Positions 22,340 through 34,693 are shown, counted from the first letter of the stretch. The stretch: DNA of 64,000 nucleotides from Hippopus hippopus (GCA_946811185.2 OX328112.1:12239215-12303214), one strand, 5' to 3'. Notes: generated by a model from the letters alone, not told the origin. Made by a program: numbers and translations.

Positions 22340-22935
22340 TTTAAAACTTTGTGGGAAAGAGAGAATACTGGTTACCATTATTTCAAAAGCTAGCTTCATC
22401 AGTGTGGTTAAACAGGGGATTGTGTATTAAAGGGTTAAATGCTGAATTCAAACTTACTGTTTGAAGTATAGGGCCAAACCAAAAGACTTTAGAACATTTC
22501 ATCCTATAAAAAAGCCCAATGGTCTTTGAACTTTTAAACTTCGAGAATTTTTATTGCAAAAAGTTACATGAATACCAAATGAAACATAAAGCATTAAAAC
22601 TATTTTATGTGAGTTTTTGTATGTGGCAATATCTGTTCTTTGTGGAGTGTGGATAATATTATAGCCCAGGGTTTCCATTCAGTAGAACTGAATCTTTGGC
22701 CAATTACCATACCTCTTTACCAAATGGAATTTTTATTTTTTCGACTTGTCCACATTCAAGGCATTTGCAGATGATAAATCAAATCTAGCTCAAACAGTGA
22801 AAGTTGTCCTTGAAAGGGTTGAAAACATTGTGGGAAAAATAATGAAAATGCTGGTTACCAGCATTTTCCTCTTGTCCCATAATGTTTTCAAAGGTCATCT
22901 TCCACAGACTCTTTAAAACTGGGGCTTTTCTTCAA
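22340..22935 (-). mobile_element. TTAA-1 half copy and a full copy
   Basis: 22340-22437 is a shortened right half; 22705-22935 has the full left side and hairpin with a decayed right end. 22440-22700 holds nothing recognised. Confidence 0.7.
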
Positions 22936-23010
22936 GACAGGATATGGCACACAGCAAAAAGAAAATCTTAAAGAATTTTTAACATGAGCCCTACTGGTAC
23001 GCTGTAAAGC

Positions 23011-23533
23011 CCCCGTCACACCAAACTAGTTCTTAGTATGTCTTACCCCATCCTGACATAATCAGAAAACGGATTGTGGTCAGAGTAGAACGTGTAATTT
23101 TGGCCTGATAATGCCTGAAGCCCCAGTCTCACCAAACCTGTTCTTAGAAAGTCTTACCTGGGTCAACACAATCGTAAAATGAGCTGCGGTCGGGGTAGGC
23201 CATATAATTTCGGTTGATAAAATGCAAACACACTGCCAATTGATGCCCGACTGCATCGCGTCTCTAATAGGATCGAAGTATGCAGTTCCGTTTGTAGTAC
23301 ATCCATTCTGTTTTAAGTGTGTTGTCACTCTATCTAATTACAGGATGGGTTGGACAGCAAAAAATTTTGAGCAGGCTCAAAGTTCTGGAGCATGCTTCCC
23401 GTCCTAACCCGTCTATTAAGTTTGTAAACAGATCGTAAAAGGTTGCTAATACGTCCATTACATCCGAACACAGTTTAAGTCAGTTTGGCAAAAATTTTCG
23501 GAACGGAGCGAGAAAGAGTTTGGTGTGACAGGG
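23011..23533. mobile_element. TIR element with CCCCGTCACACCAAAC ends
   Basis: CCCCGTCACACCAAAC at the left, GTTTGGTGTGACAGGG at the right. The left 100 bp is repeated in tandem from 23113 (CCCCAGTCTCACCAAAC). No transposase frame: non-autonomous. Confidence 0.7.
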
Positions 23534-23739
23534 ATATAAGGAAATTTTAATGCTTTGGGAAACATGTACTCTATATACGGCTGATTAGTTGAATGATCTA
23601 CAAGCAAGTGGGCAATTAATCTTTAGCAATCAGTTACAGTCATCAAGTGATTATCAGAGACTATTGTATGCATTTGTGCATAATCTTGATAAATATATCC
23701 TGGTGTATTTAAATCTATACCAGAAATTTCAAGTTTTGA

Positions 23740-23866
23740 CTACCATTTTTGGAAAAGGAGACAACACTGTCTACCAAACACATTTGCTCTCTTTTCCATG
23801 ATGATTTTTTGAAGTCCTTTTTTCCAGGGTGGTTAAAACATAAGATTGTTTGTTAAGGGCTCAAGT
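23740..23866 (-). mobile_element. TTAA-1 partial copy
   Basis: Right two thirds only, with decayed hairpin. Confidence 0.6.
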
Positions 23867-23948
23867 TGTTTGTGAAGGAATTTAGAAATTAAAACGATGT
23901 TATGTTATTACATACACACAAAAACCAGCCTTTAAAACTTGCAATTTT

Positions 23949-25020
23949 AATTATAAGTAGATATCTCAAGTTCATTTTTTATATGAGCTATGCTCTGTGA
24001 GAGGGGGGTTTAATGCAGATGCAAAAAGTATCAACCCATGTCAGCCTGCGCAGTTAACATTAGTCAAAACATTTTGCTTTAAGTAAATTTAAATTTTCTG
24101 CATGTCTAATGACCATTCTACCACATGAATCAGCTGTTATGGATTTTATAGATCCATAATTATGTGATGACTTCCTTGTTATAATGCATTACGCAGATGC
24201 ATTAAGCCCCCTTTTGCCAGAGCATGGGTCAATTATATTATAAGTAGATATCACAAGTTCATGAGCTATGCTCTATGAGAGGGAGGTTTAATGCAGCTGC
24301 AAAAAGTATTAACCCATGTCAGCTTGTGCAGTTCACATGAGTTGAAACTTTTTGCTTTAAGTAAATTTTCTGCATGTCTAATGACCATTAAACCTCATGA
24401 ATTAACTGGTTGTCTAGACAAAATGGATTTTTATATATCCATAATTACATGATGACCTGCTTGTTAACTCTATACCAAAAGACAAATATTTGGACTGGAC
24501 CAAACTCAAAGCATCTGCAGACAACAAATTAAATCTTGGTAATATGATGATTTCTGACTTTGATAGGGTAGAAAATATTGTGGGAAAAGGAGAAAATGCT
24601 GGTTACCAGCATTTTCTCCTTTTCCCACAATGTTTTCTATAGGCTTCTTTCTCAGAGTCGTTTAAAGTCGTAATTGTGTGGTAAAGAGTTATAATGCATT
24701 ACAGAGATGCATTAAACCCCCTTTTGCCAGAACATGGCTCAATTATATGATAAGGAGATATCACAAGTTCAATTCTTATATGAGCTATGCTCTATGAAAG
24801 GGCAGTTTAATGCATCTGAAAAAAAGTATTTACCCATGTCCACCTGCGCAGTCTGCACAGGCTGACATAAGTCAAAACTGTTTGTTTTTAGTAAATTTTA
24901 CGCATGTCCAACAACCATTCTACCTGATGAATAAGTTGATTTTTTTAATGCAATATGTCTATGTTCTAATGTATTACGGGGATGCATTAAACCCCCTTTC
25001 ACCATAGGCTGACTCAGTTA
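23949..25020 (+). repeat. Three tandem units of about 283 bp, each a MITE-4 plus linker
   Basis: Units start at 23949, 24232 and 24741, each with TATAAG.AGATATC.CAAGTTC, then GAGCTATGCTCT, then MITE-4 to GCATTAA(A/G)CCCCC. The middle unit carries a TTAA-1 at 24464-24692; without it the units are equal in length. Confidence 0.85.
24464..24692 (-). mobile_element. TTAA-1 copy nested in the middle tandem unit
   Basis: Left boundary CTTG|TTAACTC, right GAG|TTATAATG. The first unit has the uninterrupted CTTGTTATAATG at 24172, a natural empty site. Confidence 0.88.
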
Positions 25021-25133
25021 TATTTTATAGCTTTTTAAGCTTTTAAAGTTGAAGAGCACTTGATGCCCTTTTGAGATATTGTCAATATCTTGATAATCAT
25101 TTTGTCAAGTTTAATAAGTGCCTCTTAGTAAAG

Positions 25134-25356
25134 CCCTAACCCTGTGCCATACAAATAAGAGTTTTAATAACCCTGAGGAAGAAGGCCTTTTGAAAACATT
25201 GTGAGAAAAGGAGAAAATGCTGGTAACCAGCATTTTCTCCTTTTCCCACAGTGTTTTCTTCCCTGCAAAAAATAATCTATTTTTTTAGTCACATTTAATC
25301 TATTGTCTGCAAATGCTTTCAAATTGGATGGACAATTTGTCATTTTGGTAAAAAGT
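25134..25356 (+). mobile_element. TTAA-1 copy
   Basis: AACCCTGTGCCATACAAATA to TTTTGGTAAAAAGTTA, strong hairpin. Confidence 0.83.
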
Positions 25357-25359
25357 TAT

Positions 25360-25560
25360 ATAGCACCTTACAGAACTTGAGTTGTCTCTGCAGCCAGTGT
25401 AGATCAAGATCAGACTGCATATAATGTGGAGTCTGATCTTTGATCTACACTTTCTGCTTTGCTGGGAAATTATGGACAAAAGAAGCCTTGAAATTTCAGT
25501 CAATTAAATGGGTCTAAATTTTAGACTGAAAATTTCTGTTAGATTTATTAGAAACTTAGG
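25360..25560 (+). mobile_element. TTAA-3 copy
   Basis: GTCTCTGCAGCCAGTGTAGATC hairpin in its family setting with GGGTCTAAATTTTAGACTG near the right end; terminal TTAA decayed. Confidence 0.7.
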
Positions 25561-25725
25561 GCTTACTTTCCTTTTTGATGGCCTTTTGTGGCTTTTTCTC
25601 CAATTTTGTTTTTATCAAGGCATCCACTGCACATTTAGATTTGAAACAATGTAGATGGAGAAATTTTTCATCATGAACTGATGGGTACCTGAATTGTTTA
25701 ATGAGTGGTCCATAATGGTTGTTTT

Positions 25726-25938
25726 ATTGGTGTATGTCCATGGTTGTGAGGTAGAGCATTGACCTCGTAATCATGAGGTCCCAAGTTTGATACCCGGGAG
25801 CTGGTATCAACTTTGCATTGGCCCACACATTCAGTGTGAGTACTGGTGTAGTTTCCAGGAAGCAAAATTGAGAGAGATTAGTCTTAGTTGCAAGACCTTG
25901 CTTCTCAATCAATGTAAAATAAATATGTTTAAACTACA
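25726..25938 (+). mobile_element. SINE-3 with 9-bp target duplication
   Basis: Flanked by GGTTGTTTT on both sides (25717-25725, 25939-25947). tRNA-like head (GAGGTAGAGCATTGACCTCG) with B-box-like GTTTGATACC; body AGTACTGGTGTAGTTTCCAG. Confidence 0.83.
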
Positions 25939-26385
25939 GGTTGTTTTGTAATCCTGAAAGAGAAGGCTATGGAAAACATTTTGAGAAAAAGCAAATCTGC
26001 TTATCAAAAATTGCATTAAATTTTCAAAAAATAAAATATTTAGATTAATTAGTGAATTATGTGATGGCCCTTGGGCTATTAGAAAAAAAGTACATGTACT
26101 ATGATACAGTGGAATGCAGAAATATGAGAATGTCATCATCATCTCCAATAAAAAAAACATAATATGATCAAATTTTTCTTTCATCATAAAATGTTATGGA
26201 CCAGCTCTACTGCACTTTTCGAAATGTGGACATTGTAGGCTAAGTCATTAACCTTTGCTGAGAGTTTTAGGTGTAAATCTTGATTGTACAACAAGGACTT
26301 GCTAGCACTGTCTGATCTAGGCTCAGCACACTGCAAGGTATTCTGCATAGAAAAAATCTAAATGCAGACTTGTGCGATTTTTAAC

Positions 26386-26610
26386 CTGTAACCCTTTACC
26401 TAATGGCAAAATTTTACACTGGTCTAACTTGAAAGCATTTGAAGACAACAGATGGGATTCAAATGATTGGATTTGTCTGTGAAAGGGTAGAAAACATTGT
26501 GGGAAAAGGAGAAAATGCTGGTTACCAGCATTTTCTCCTTTTTCCACTATGTTTAAAAAGGGTTCATCCTTGAGGTCGTTAAAATTCAGGATTGTTTGGT
26601 AAAGGATTAA
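26386..26610 (-). mobile_element. TTAA-1 copy
   Basis: AACCCTTTACCTAATGGC to TTTGGTAAAGGATTAA with intact hairpin. A broken + fragment lies earlier at 25940-26010; 26011-26385 shows nothing else. Confidence 0.83.
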
Positions 26611-27301
26611 AGCTCCTGTCACAATTATGGTTGCCCTTGCAGCTATTAAAATCAAGATCCAGATTAGACTGGCCAAAATGTATCATCTGATCTGTGATCT
26701 AGATCTACCTGGTCAGTTTTGTTTAGATTATTCTTTACAGGAAGAAACCTTGAAAATGCAATTTTTTAGGGTCTTATTTCCAGAACGAAAATGTCTCTGG
26801 GTTTATTTGGCATTCTAAAGACTACCACCCTGAGGAAGAAGGTTTTAAAAAACATTGTGAGCAAAGGAGAAAATTCTATTTGAACAAGCATGTTTTTTCT
26901 TTTCTTTTCCCACAATATTTTCTTGCCTCTCAAACCTGTTCTTATCATTTGATCCACTTTAAATTCATTGGCAGAAAAAGCCTTGAATATGGACTAGTCT
27001 AAACATTTTTATTCTCTCCTAAAGAGCACAGGAAACAGGAAATTTCACTTTTATAGAGATATGCGGTTTTTATTGCTTTTCCGTTCAAATTTCTTTAGAG
27101 CAAGATAATTCAAATTTTAATCCATTAAGCACCTTCCACAATTTCAGACTTATTTAATGGAGAAAAAATATCTCCTTATTGGACAATGTAGATCCAAGAT
27201 CAGACTGCACAGAATCAGACTGCACGTTCTGTGCAGTCTGATCTTAATCTACACTGTCGGCAAAAGGTCAGTGAGTCGCATTTAGCTGCCTAAGGGTTAA
27301 T
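26608..27301. mobile_element. TTAA-3, TTAA-1 and TTAA-2 in series
   Basis: 26608-26820 diverged TTAA-3 sharing TTAA with the previous copy. 26819-27030 TTAA-1 (+) with broken hairpin. 27100-27301 TTAA-2 (-), whose hairpin centre is partly duplicated (two CAGACTGCAC in a row), ending CTAAGGGTTAA. Confidence 0.68.
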
Positions 27302-27867
27302 TTTGTTTCTCTGTCATACTGTATACAATTAAATGATCTACTGTATTTTCATTTTAATGTACAATGGCTGAAAAGGCATTTATTGTTGTGAATGATGCTA
27401 GAATGGTCAATTGATATAATGCAGATTGTTGTCTTTTCATGGTGAAATTCTCTTGACTGGCAAAGGTGTGAAGAAAAACTTATTAGTGCTAAAATACAAA
27501 TGGAAATAAATAGGTCACAGAATATGGTTCAGAGAGTTTTATCAATACAAATAGGGAAAATCTGTTTACTACTAATTTGTTTTGTTGACAGTTGGGGAGA
27601 GGGTAAACAAAGAAATAATCGAAATGAAAAGGTGAAAAAAAATTACAAATTTGAGATGATGATTATATGGAGGTCAAAGTTGAAGATTTTATCACTTTCA
27701 CCTACCGGTATTTATCTTTTTCTGTTTCAAACTTCAATGTAGCTTTGTGTAAAATAGCGTAGAATATCAGAGGCATAGCTGCCCGTATGTAAAAACACAT
27801 TTGGGAACACTTTTGCCAAAAAAAAAATAAACTCAATAAAAGTACATTCATAGAAAAACAAGACACA
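27302..27867. other. No gene or repeat recognised
   Basis: A short frame (27500-27742) exists but has no supporting feature. Confidence 0.3.
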
Positions 27868-28120
27868 TTTGAGCTATGCTCTGTGAAAAAGAGGCTTAAT
27901 GCATCTGCTGTAAGTATTGACCCATGTCAGCCTGTGCAGGCTGACCTATTCCAATACTTTTATAAATTTTCTGCATGTCAAAGGACCAGTGTACCTCATG
28001 ATTCAGTCAGTTTGTTAGATTAAAGTGGACTTTATGGAACCATATTTTATGTGATGACTTGCTTTGTATCAAATGCATCATGGAAATGCATTAAATCCGC
28101 TTTTCCCTGAGCATGGCATA
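27868..28120 (+). mobile_element. MITE-4 copy
   Basis: GAGCTATGCTCTGTGAAAAA ... GGAAATGCATTAAATCCGC. Confidence 0.75.
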
Positions 28121-28235
28121 TTTATGTAATACAAGAACCATGCTTAGCAATGTCTTCTTTTTCTAAACACAGAGGTGTCATGGTGTTCTCTCACCATCTA
28201 CAGAATAGTAATTTGTGGCATGCAAATGCTTTATA

Positions 28236-28452
28236 CTCTTATCCTGCCAAATAACTGAAAATAAATTTTCAATTTGTTATTAAAAACCCAAGTACTGCTA
28301 TTTCATAGTTATGTTTTTGGGAATAATATCTCCTTATCCAACAGTGTAGATCAAAGATCAGACTGCACATTCTGTGCAGTCTGATCTTGATCTACACTGT
28401 CCGCAAAAGGTCAGTGAGTCGCGCTCAGCGCTCAGCAGTCTAAGTGGTAATT
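28236..28452 (-). mobile_element. TTAA-2 copy
   Basis: CTTATCCTGCCAAATAACTG ... TCAGCAGTCTAAGTGG with near-perfect hairpin. 28453-28756 that follows is unassigned AT-rich DNA. Confidence 0.8.
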
Positions 28453-28756
28453 CGGACAAGCTATAAGTATGTCGCCGTGGTATAATTTCGACGAGTTAAA
28501 GAATTTATATATTTTTCATATCAAAGGTAAAATGAAAGTTTGACTCACATTTATAAAGGATTTTATAGTGTCACAGGCTGTATTTTCCAATAATTTGTAA
28601 TTTTCTCCGTTCAATTAATCATTCAGAAAGGTGTAAAGATGATTGTGATAAGAAAATATCCTTTCATGTTTACCAATCAATCGCAGGTAAAGTTGACAGA
28701 TTTTATTGTTTGTGGGCTTAGTACTTGCTTGGAATAAATACTAGAAGCTTTTAAAA

Positions 28757-29395
28757 TTTAACCATTTACAGAATAATTGCATGTTTTAAAGGCCCTGACA
28801 AAGCATGTATGAAAGAATATATTTGAAAATATTGCTTGATAAATGAGAAAATGGTGGTATTCAAAAAGCATTTTCTTTTTTACAAAGGACAAAATTATAT
28901 TATGTATTTTCATTTTGCACTTCCTTGTAATGATTTCTAGATAGAAACTCTTTATAATCTCAAAATTTATTTAAGAATCCTATGTTTAACAGCCCTGACA
29001 AAGAAAGCTTTTGAAAACACTGAGGGAAAAGGAGAAAATGCTAGTAACCAGCATTTTCTCCTTTTCCCACAACGTTTTATATCCTGTCACAGAGAAACTT
29101 TATCATTTCAGAGCTACACAATTTTTTCTGCAAGTAATTTCAATTTGGACATGTCTATAACTTTGTGGCCTCGTAAAAACTCGGCCTTGAATTTTGTTCT
29201 TAAGTCTTTACCGAATGACAAAATTTTAGATTTGTCCAACTTGAAAGGGTTGGCTGATGATAAATGTGTCATATATGGTAAATTTTTGTCTTAAAAAAGG
29301 TAGAAAACATTTTGAGAAAAGGTTGAATGCTGGTTACAAGTGTTTTTCCATTTCTCACCATGTGTTCAAAAACCTACCATCTCAGTGTGGTTTAA
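28757..29395. mobile_element. TTAA-1 cluster
   Basis: 28757-28890 (+, degraded), 28970-29180 (+), 29199-29395 (-). The last shares TTAA with the next element. Confidence 0.72.
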
Positions 29396-29618
29396 CCTTT
29401 TACCACACAATCCCGACTTTTAACGACCCTGAGAAAGAAGTCTTTTGAAAACATTGTGGGAAAAGGAGAAAATGCTGGTAACCAGCATTTTCTCCTTTTC
29501 CCACAATGTTTTACTCTACAGGAAACAAATTTCAATTTTTAAGTTACATTTATTTTGTCGTCTGCAAGTGCTTTCAATTTGGACCAGTCTAAAATTTTGT
29601 CGTCAGGTAAAGAGTTAA
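29392..29618 (+). mobile_element. TTAA-1 copy, close to consensus
   Basis: TTAACCTTTTACCACACAAT to GGTAAAGAGTTAA. The hairpin is perfect over about 65 bases with apex GCTGGTAACCAGC. Good reference copy. Confidence 0.92.
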
Positions 29619-29703
29619 CCATAGGATTGTTTGGTGAAGGGTAAAAACATTTTAGATCAAGAACGCACTGCATAAAATTATTCCTTGTGGAAATTTGCAG
29701 TAA

Positions 29704-30735
29704 AGAACCCTTCACCGCACAATGCCAACTTTTAATGACCCTGAGGAAGAAGTCTTTTGAAAACAGTGTTGGAAAAAGAGAAAATGCTGGTAATCAGCAT
29801 TTTCTCCTTTTTCCCACAATGTTTTCTACCATGTCAAAGAAAGATTGGATCATTTGAGCCATATTGAAATTGGCGTCTGTAAATGCTTTCAATTTCGACA
29901 AGGCTAAAATTTTGTCGTCTGGTAAAGGGTTAAAGTGTAAATTATCGATTCTGAGTATTCTAACACAAACTGTTGATTAGTTTTGCATTGATCCTAACAT
30001 AATTATGATTTTGAATGTAGGGACAACTTTAAGTACCTGTGCATTTTTTCCTTTTCTTACATTATGTTTTCTACCTGTATAAATCCTAAAACCATCATTT
30101 GAATCACCTTTAATTTCTTGTCTGCTTATGTGTTCAAAGTGGACATTTTCACATTGTTTTTTTTTTGTCAGGTAAATTGAAAGCACTTTGATTGTTTGGT
30201 ATTAAACACTGTACCATACAATCTGGTGTTTTAAAGACCTTGACAAAAAGGGCTTTTGAAAACATTTTAGGAAAAGGAGAAAATGCTGGTAATGAGCATT
30301 TTCTTGTTTTACTACAATGTTTTCTACCCAGTCAAAGAACTTTTGTTCAGTTGTATCATTGTCGAATTTGTCTGCAGATACTTTCATTTTGAATGAGTCT
30401 AAATTTGTCATTTGGTAAAGAGTAAATGCCATTTTAAACATTTCAGTCACATAGCTGTGGCCAGTGCACAGTATACTTCATTCTCAGATATTCAGGTAAA
30501 AAAAGTCATGAAATTGAATTTGCAATGGAAACATATGTTTTTTTTTTTACTTCCTGAATGAATCTTTCATGTCATTCATTCATGGCTCCATGATCTATGT
30601 GTAAATGTCTACAAAATGGCAAAGTTGTAGACTTGTTCATATCTAGAGGAACTTGAGGTGACAAATAAGTACTGCCTCTAATGATGGACTTGTCACTGGA
30701 AGTCTGGAAAACATTGATAGAAAAGGAGAAAGGTT
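29704..30735. mobile_element. TTAA-1 cluster
   Basis: 29704-29933 (+), 30040-30180 (+, right half), 30202-30426 (+), then a SINE-1 scrap 30427-30470, and 30600-30735 (-, left half). Confidence 0.75.
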
Positions 30736-30741
30736 TTTCTC

Positions 30742-30965
30742 CACAATCTGTCCAAGGATTTATGATAGCAATTGCAACATGATACATTCCTGTTCTCACT
30801 GCTGATCAGTGTTGCGACAGTGGTTTTGTTGGAAAACAGCCAGTGGCTTGGAAAGAATATCGTGGGAAGTACTTGTATGGGGAGCTCTAGCTAAGCAATA
30901 GATAGTTGCACTGGCAGTTACGATATAACTTAAATAATGTTGAAAACAGCTTTAGGTAACATATA
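30742..30965 (+). mobile_element. SINE-1 without tRNA head
   Basis: Body TCCAAGGATTTATGATAGC ... GTTGAAAACAGC and tail. A TTAA-2 fragment follows at 30985-31075. Confidence 0.68.
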
Positions 30966-31075
30966 AACAAACAGACAAATCAGTACACTGGACCAAGAAG
31001 TGGACAGTGTATAGCCAAGATCAGACTGCATGTTCTGTGCAATCTGATTGATGTGAACTTTCAGCATTTGCAAAT

Positions 31076-31303
31076 AAACATTTTACTAAACAACAAAATT
31101 TTTAACTTAACCAACTTGAAAGAATTTGCAGTTGACAGATTAAATATAGCTCAAATGGTGATTTCTGTTTTGATAGGATAGAAAACATTGTTGGGAAAAG
31201 GAGAAAATGCTGGTTACCAGCCAATTCTTCTTTTCACACAATGTTATCAAAAGCCTTCACTTTCATTGTTGTTAAAACTCAGAATTGTTTGGTAAAGGGT
31301 TAA
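31076..31303 (-). mobile_element. TTAA-1 copy
   Basis: ATTTTACTAAACAACAAAAT to TTTGGTAAAGGGTTAA; right hairpin arm altered. Confidence 0.8.
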
Positions 31304-31382
31304 ATCCAGGCTTAGGATTACAAAGGTTAACTTTAATTTTATAGTAGAAATAGGAAATAGATTCCCATTTATTGGCCAATTC

Positions 31383-31696
31383 TGTCACACTGACCTAGTT
31401 TGTAATTGGACATCAATAACTTGAGACTTGCTCTCTGTTCCTGGAATTTCTCAATGTTTGACATGTTACACCATGCCACCTTTATTTTAGTTGTTTACAG
31501 GGGATAATTCACCTGTTTGACTGTTCATTTTACTGCCAAGGTGTCACACCTAGTTTTTCATTGGATATCACTAACCCTCTTTTCCTGGAACTGCTCAAAG
31601 TTAAGGTATGCCATAACACTACTACTTTGGTTCTTTACAGGGGTCAGCTCACCTGTTCACATGTTTATATTAATCTCCAGGTGTCATACTGACCTA
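31383..31696 (+). repeat. Diverged tandem repeat, two units (159 and 140 bp) plus start of a third
   Basis: Units begin TGTCACACTGACCTAG (31383), TGTCACACCTAG (31542) and TGTCATACTGACCTAG (31682). Shared internal marks: TCCTGGAA, CTTTACAGGGG, CACCTGTT. Confidence 0.75.
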
Positions 31697-31879
31697 GTGC
31701 TGGTAGTGTGGAATTGGCAGCCTGTAGGCCGCTGGTTTGATCTTTATCTGAAGCTCTGTGTTTTTCTTTGGACTGTCTATGGGCAAGATATTTCAGACTC
31801 TCAGCTAAGTGATGGTGAAACCCGGGACACTTATGAATAAGTGATTTGTTCATATGACCGAATTATTGTTGAATGTTGC

Positions 31880-32335
31880 TTGAACCAATCACCACACAAT
31901 CCTTGGCTGTTAACTGCCCATAGGAACAAGACTTTTGAAAATATTGTGAAAAAAAATGAGAAAATGCTGGTAGCCAGCATTTTCTACTTTTCCCACATTT
32001 TTTCTACCATTTTGAAAAGCAACTTACACAGTTTGAGCAGCAACGTTTTCTACTGTTCCCTAAACAAATTTCAATTTTTGAGTCACATTTATTTTGTCAT
32101 CTGCAGTTGCTCTCAATTTGGACACATCTAAAATTTTGTTGGTTAGTAAAGAGTTAACTCCTTACCAAACAACAAAACGTAGACTGGTCCAAGTTAAAGC
32201 ATTTGCAGACTACAAATTGAATATGTCACAAAGGATGGTATTTTACCAGAAAGAGTAGAAAACATTTTGGGAAAAGGAGAAAAGCCTTCTTTTTCATGGT
32301 CATTAAAACTTGGGATTGTTTGGTATAAACACCAT
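31880..32335. mobile_element. Two TTAA-1 copies sharing TTAA
   Basis: 31880-32157 (+) has its right side partly duplicated (CAACGTTTTCTACTGTTCCC repeats the hairpin edge). 32154-32335 (-) has lost the hairpin apex and right arm. Confidence 0.75.
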
Positions 32336-32796
32336 ACAATTAATCAATGCAACAACGCCTATTAATTCTCACTACTTGATAAATAAATTGCATTTTCTCA
32401 AAGGCTAAAATTACATTTCCTCTGCAAGATCAAGAGACATTTTGGTCATAATCTAGGATGTAGCAGTTCTGTGCTGTCTGATCTTGGTCTACACTGTCCA
32501 CAAAAGCTTCTGGAATCATCTATGGTATGGAAAAAGTTGAAGCGGTCTGCTACAAGACCAGAAAGGTTGTGTTTCAGGTGCCACTGGGATAATGATTAGC
32601 ATCATTCCGCCGTTGTAATTGACATGATTGACAATAGAGGTATGAAAATACTTTCGCTGATCCAGGCTATGTTGCTAACCTAGACTTGATATGGATTTAG
32701 AGTGACAGAAATATTGGAAAATTTTGAAATCAAACCAGTGTTTCTAGTTTCAGGAAGCCTTTTATTGCAGGTAATATAGTCCTGGTTCTAGCTCAC
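32336..32796. other. No gene seen
   Basis: A TTAA-2 fragment lies at 32455-32515; the rest is unassigned. Confidence 0.3.
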
Positions 32797-33243
32797 CTGA
32801 GCAGAAATTACTCAAACTGAGCTTTTGTGATTGTGCTGTGTCTGTCCTTCGTCATGCAGGCATCAGCTCCTTACCTTGTGTGCTCTCTAAAGGCCACATT
32901 TTCAGACAGATATCCATGAAAATTGGTCAGAATCTTTATCCTAATGATGTCTAGTACAAGTCCAAAATTGGGTCACATCAGGCCCAAAAGTAGTTCACTG
33001 GGGACAAATCCTAGAAAAACCTTGTGTGCACTCTAGAGGCTACATTTTCAGACACTCATGAAACATAGTCAGAATGTTTGTCTCGATGATATCTGAGATA
33101 AGTCAAAAATAGGTCAGGTCGGGTCAAATAGTAGTGGCTAACACAGATGTGTAAACATCATCACAACCAGGGTCTCTTCAGCTTTATCAATCTTAGATGA
33201 CTTTACTCAGGTTAGTGCTTCAGGTCCAATGGCCCTCTTGTTC
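32797..33243 (+). repeat. REP-7 dispersed repeat
   Basis: Opens AGCTCACCTGAGCAGAAA, has repeated GGTCA motifs, closes CCAATGGCCCTCTTGTTC. The 45319-45662 copy matches its GGTCA-rich end. Confidence 0.6.
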
Positions 33244-33294
33244 TGTCTCGGGTGTGTCTGATTCATTGAATTTGTGTCTGATTCATTGTAGTAT

Positions 33295-34693
33295 AAGGAA
33301 AAAATGCTGTTTACCAGCATTTTGTTACCATCATTTTCTCCTTTTCTCACAGTGTTTTCAAAAGTCTTCATGGTCAGGGTTTTTAAAACTCAAGATTGTG
33401 TGGTGAATGGTTAAACCTTAGATATAAGTCCCCATCAAAGACTATTGTTCTTTTTTCTGGCCTCTGTAGATCAAGATCAGATTGCACAAAATATGCTGAT
33501 GCACTATTAACTCTTTCTGTAGATTACTCTAGTAGCTCTTGTAAACAGTAGATCAGGATCAGACTGAACAGAACAAGTGAATTAGTTTATTAATTGCTCA
33601 TTTAATTAAAAAGTGTTTTGTAATATCAGTATTGTCAAAAATTATCTTACGCAAACTTCCAGTGAGAGAACTAAGACCTTCTATTTCCCAGAATCCATTC
33701 AGTCAATACATCTGTCAATTTGTTATTTTCTGTGTATTGTTGATTTCTAGACAAGATAACAACCCTATTAAAATGTTGTAATAATGGACAGATGATGTTC
33801 AATATTGATGGGAAATGACACTATCCTGTTTAATCCTTTACCACGCAATCTAAAGTTTTAAATACCCTGAGGAAGAAGCCTGTTGAAAACATTGGGGGAA
33901 AATGAGAAAATGCTGGTAACCAGCATTTTCTCATTTACCCACAATGTTTTCTACTGTATCAAAAATAAATCCCATCATTTCAACCACACTGAACTGCTTA
34001 TGCTTTGAATTTGGACTAGTCCAAAATTCTCTTGTGTGGTAGGGAGTTAACTTTTTACCAGATGACAAAATTTTAGAGTTGTTTAAATTGAAACCATTTG
34101 TTAACAATGAGTTAAAAGTAGATCTAGCTCAAAATATTATGACTCAAAATATTTAACTGACATGAACTGACATGAAATAGCAAGCTAATAATTAGCAGAG
34201 ATATTGCAGAATTATTGTTGAAATGGGCATGAAACACCAATTAACTCATTAGACAGTAAGATCTTCACTCTTTGCACCAAGACAAAATATCAGACTGATC
34301 TAAATTGAAAGCATTTGCAAAGAACAAATAAGATGTTGCACAAATGATCGGAGTTGTTTCTGAAAGTCTCAATAACATTGTTGGAAAAGGAGAAAAGGCT
34401 GGTTACCAGCATTGTCTCCTTTGCCCACAATGTTTTCAAAAGGGTTTTTTTGAGGGCTGGGTAAATATCAGGATTGTATGGTAAAGGTTTAAACAGGTTC
34501 AAAATGAAAGCACTAGCAGACAAAATATTGAATGTCTAAACGCTCAGAATATTGTATTTGTCTCTGCAAGGGTGAAAACATTGTGGAAAAAGGAAAAAAA
34601 AACGCTAGCCAGCATTTCTTCTTTCCTCACAATGTTTTCAAAACCATTTTTGTCTGGGTCTTTAAGCAGGGGATTGTTTTAGTAAAGGGTTAA
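33295..34693. mobile_element. TTAA-1 cluster
   Basis: 33295-33414 (-, right half), TTAA-3 scraps 33440-33590, 33830-34050 (+), 34047-34150 (-, left only, sharing TTAA), 34258-34492 (-), 34489-34693 (-, sharing TTTAA). 33591-33829 shows nothing. Confidence 0.76.

Noticed and set aside
27500..27742. 80-codon frame
   Set aside because: No homology clue, no splice context and biased Lys/Leu composition; consistent with chance.
29440..29515. MicroRNA precursor
   Set aside because: The hairpin is strong but belongs to a repeat present about a hundred times here; no single locus stands out.
31517..31840. 107-codon frame on the + strand
   Set aside because: It lies over the diverged tandem repeat and has no recognisable protein feature.
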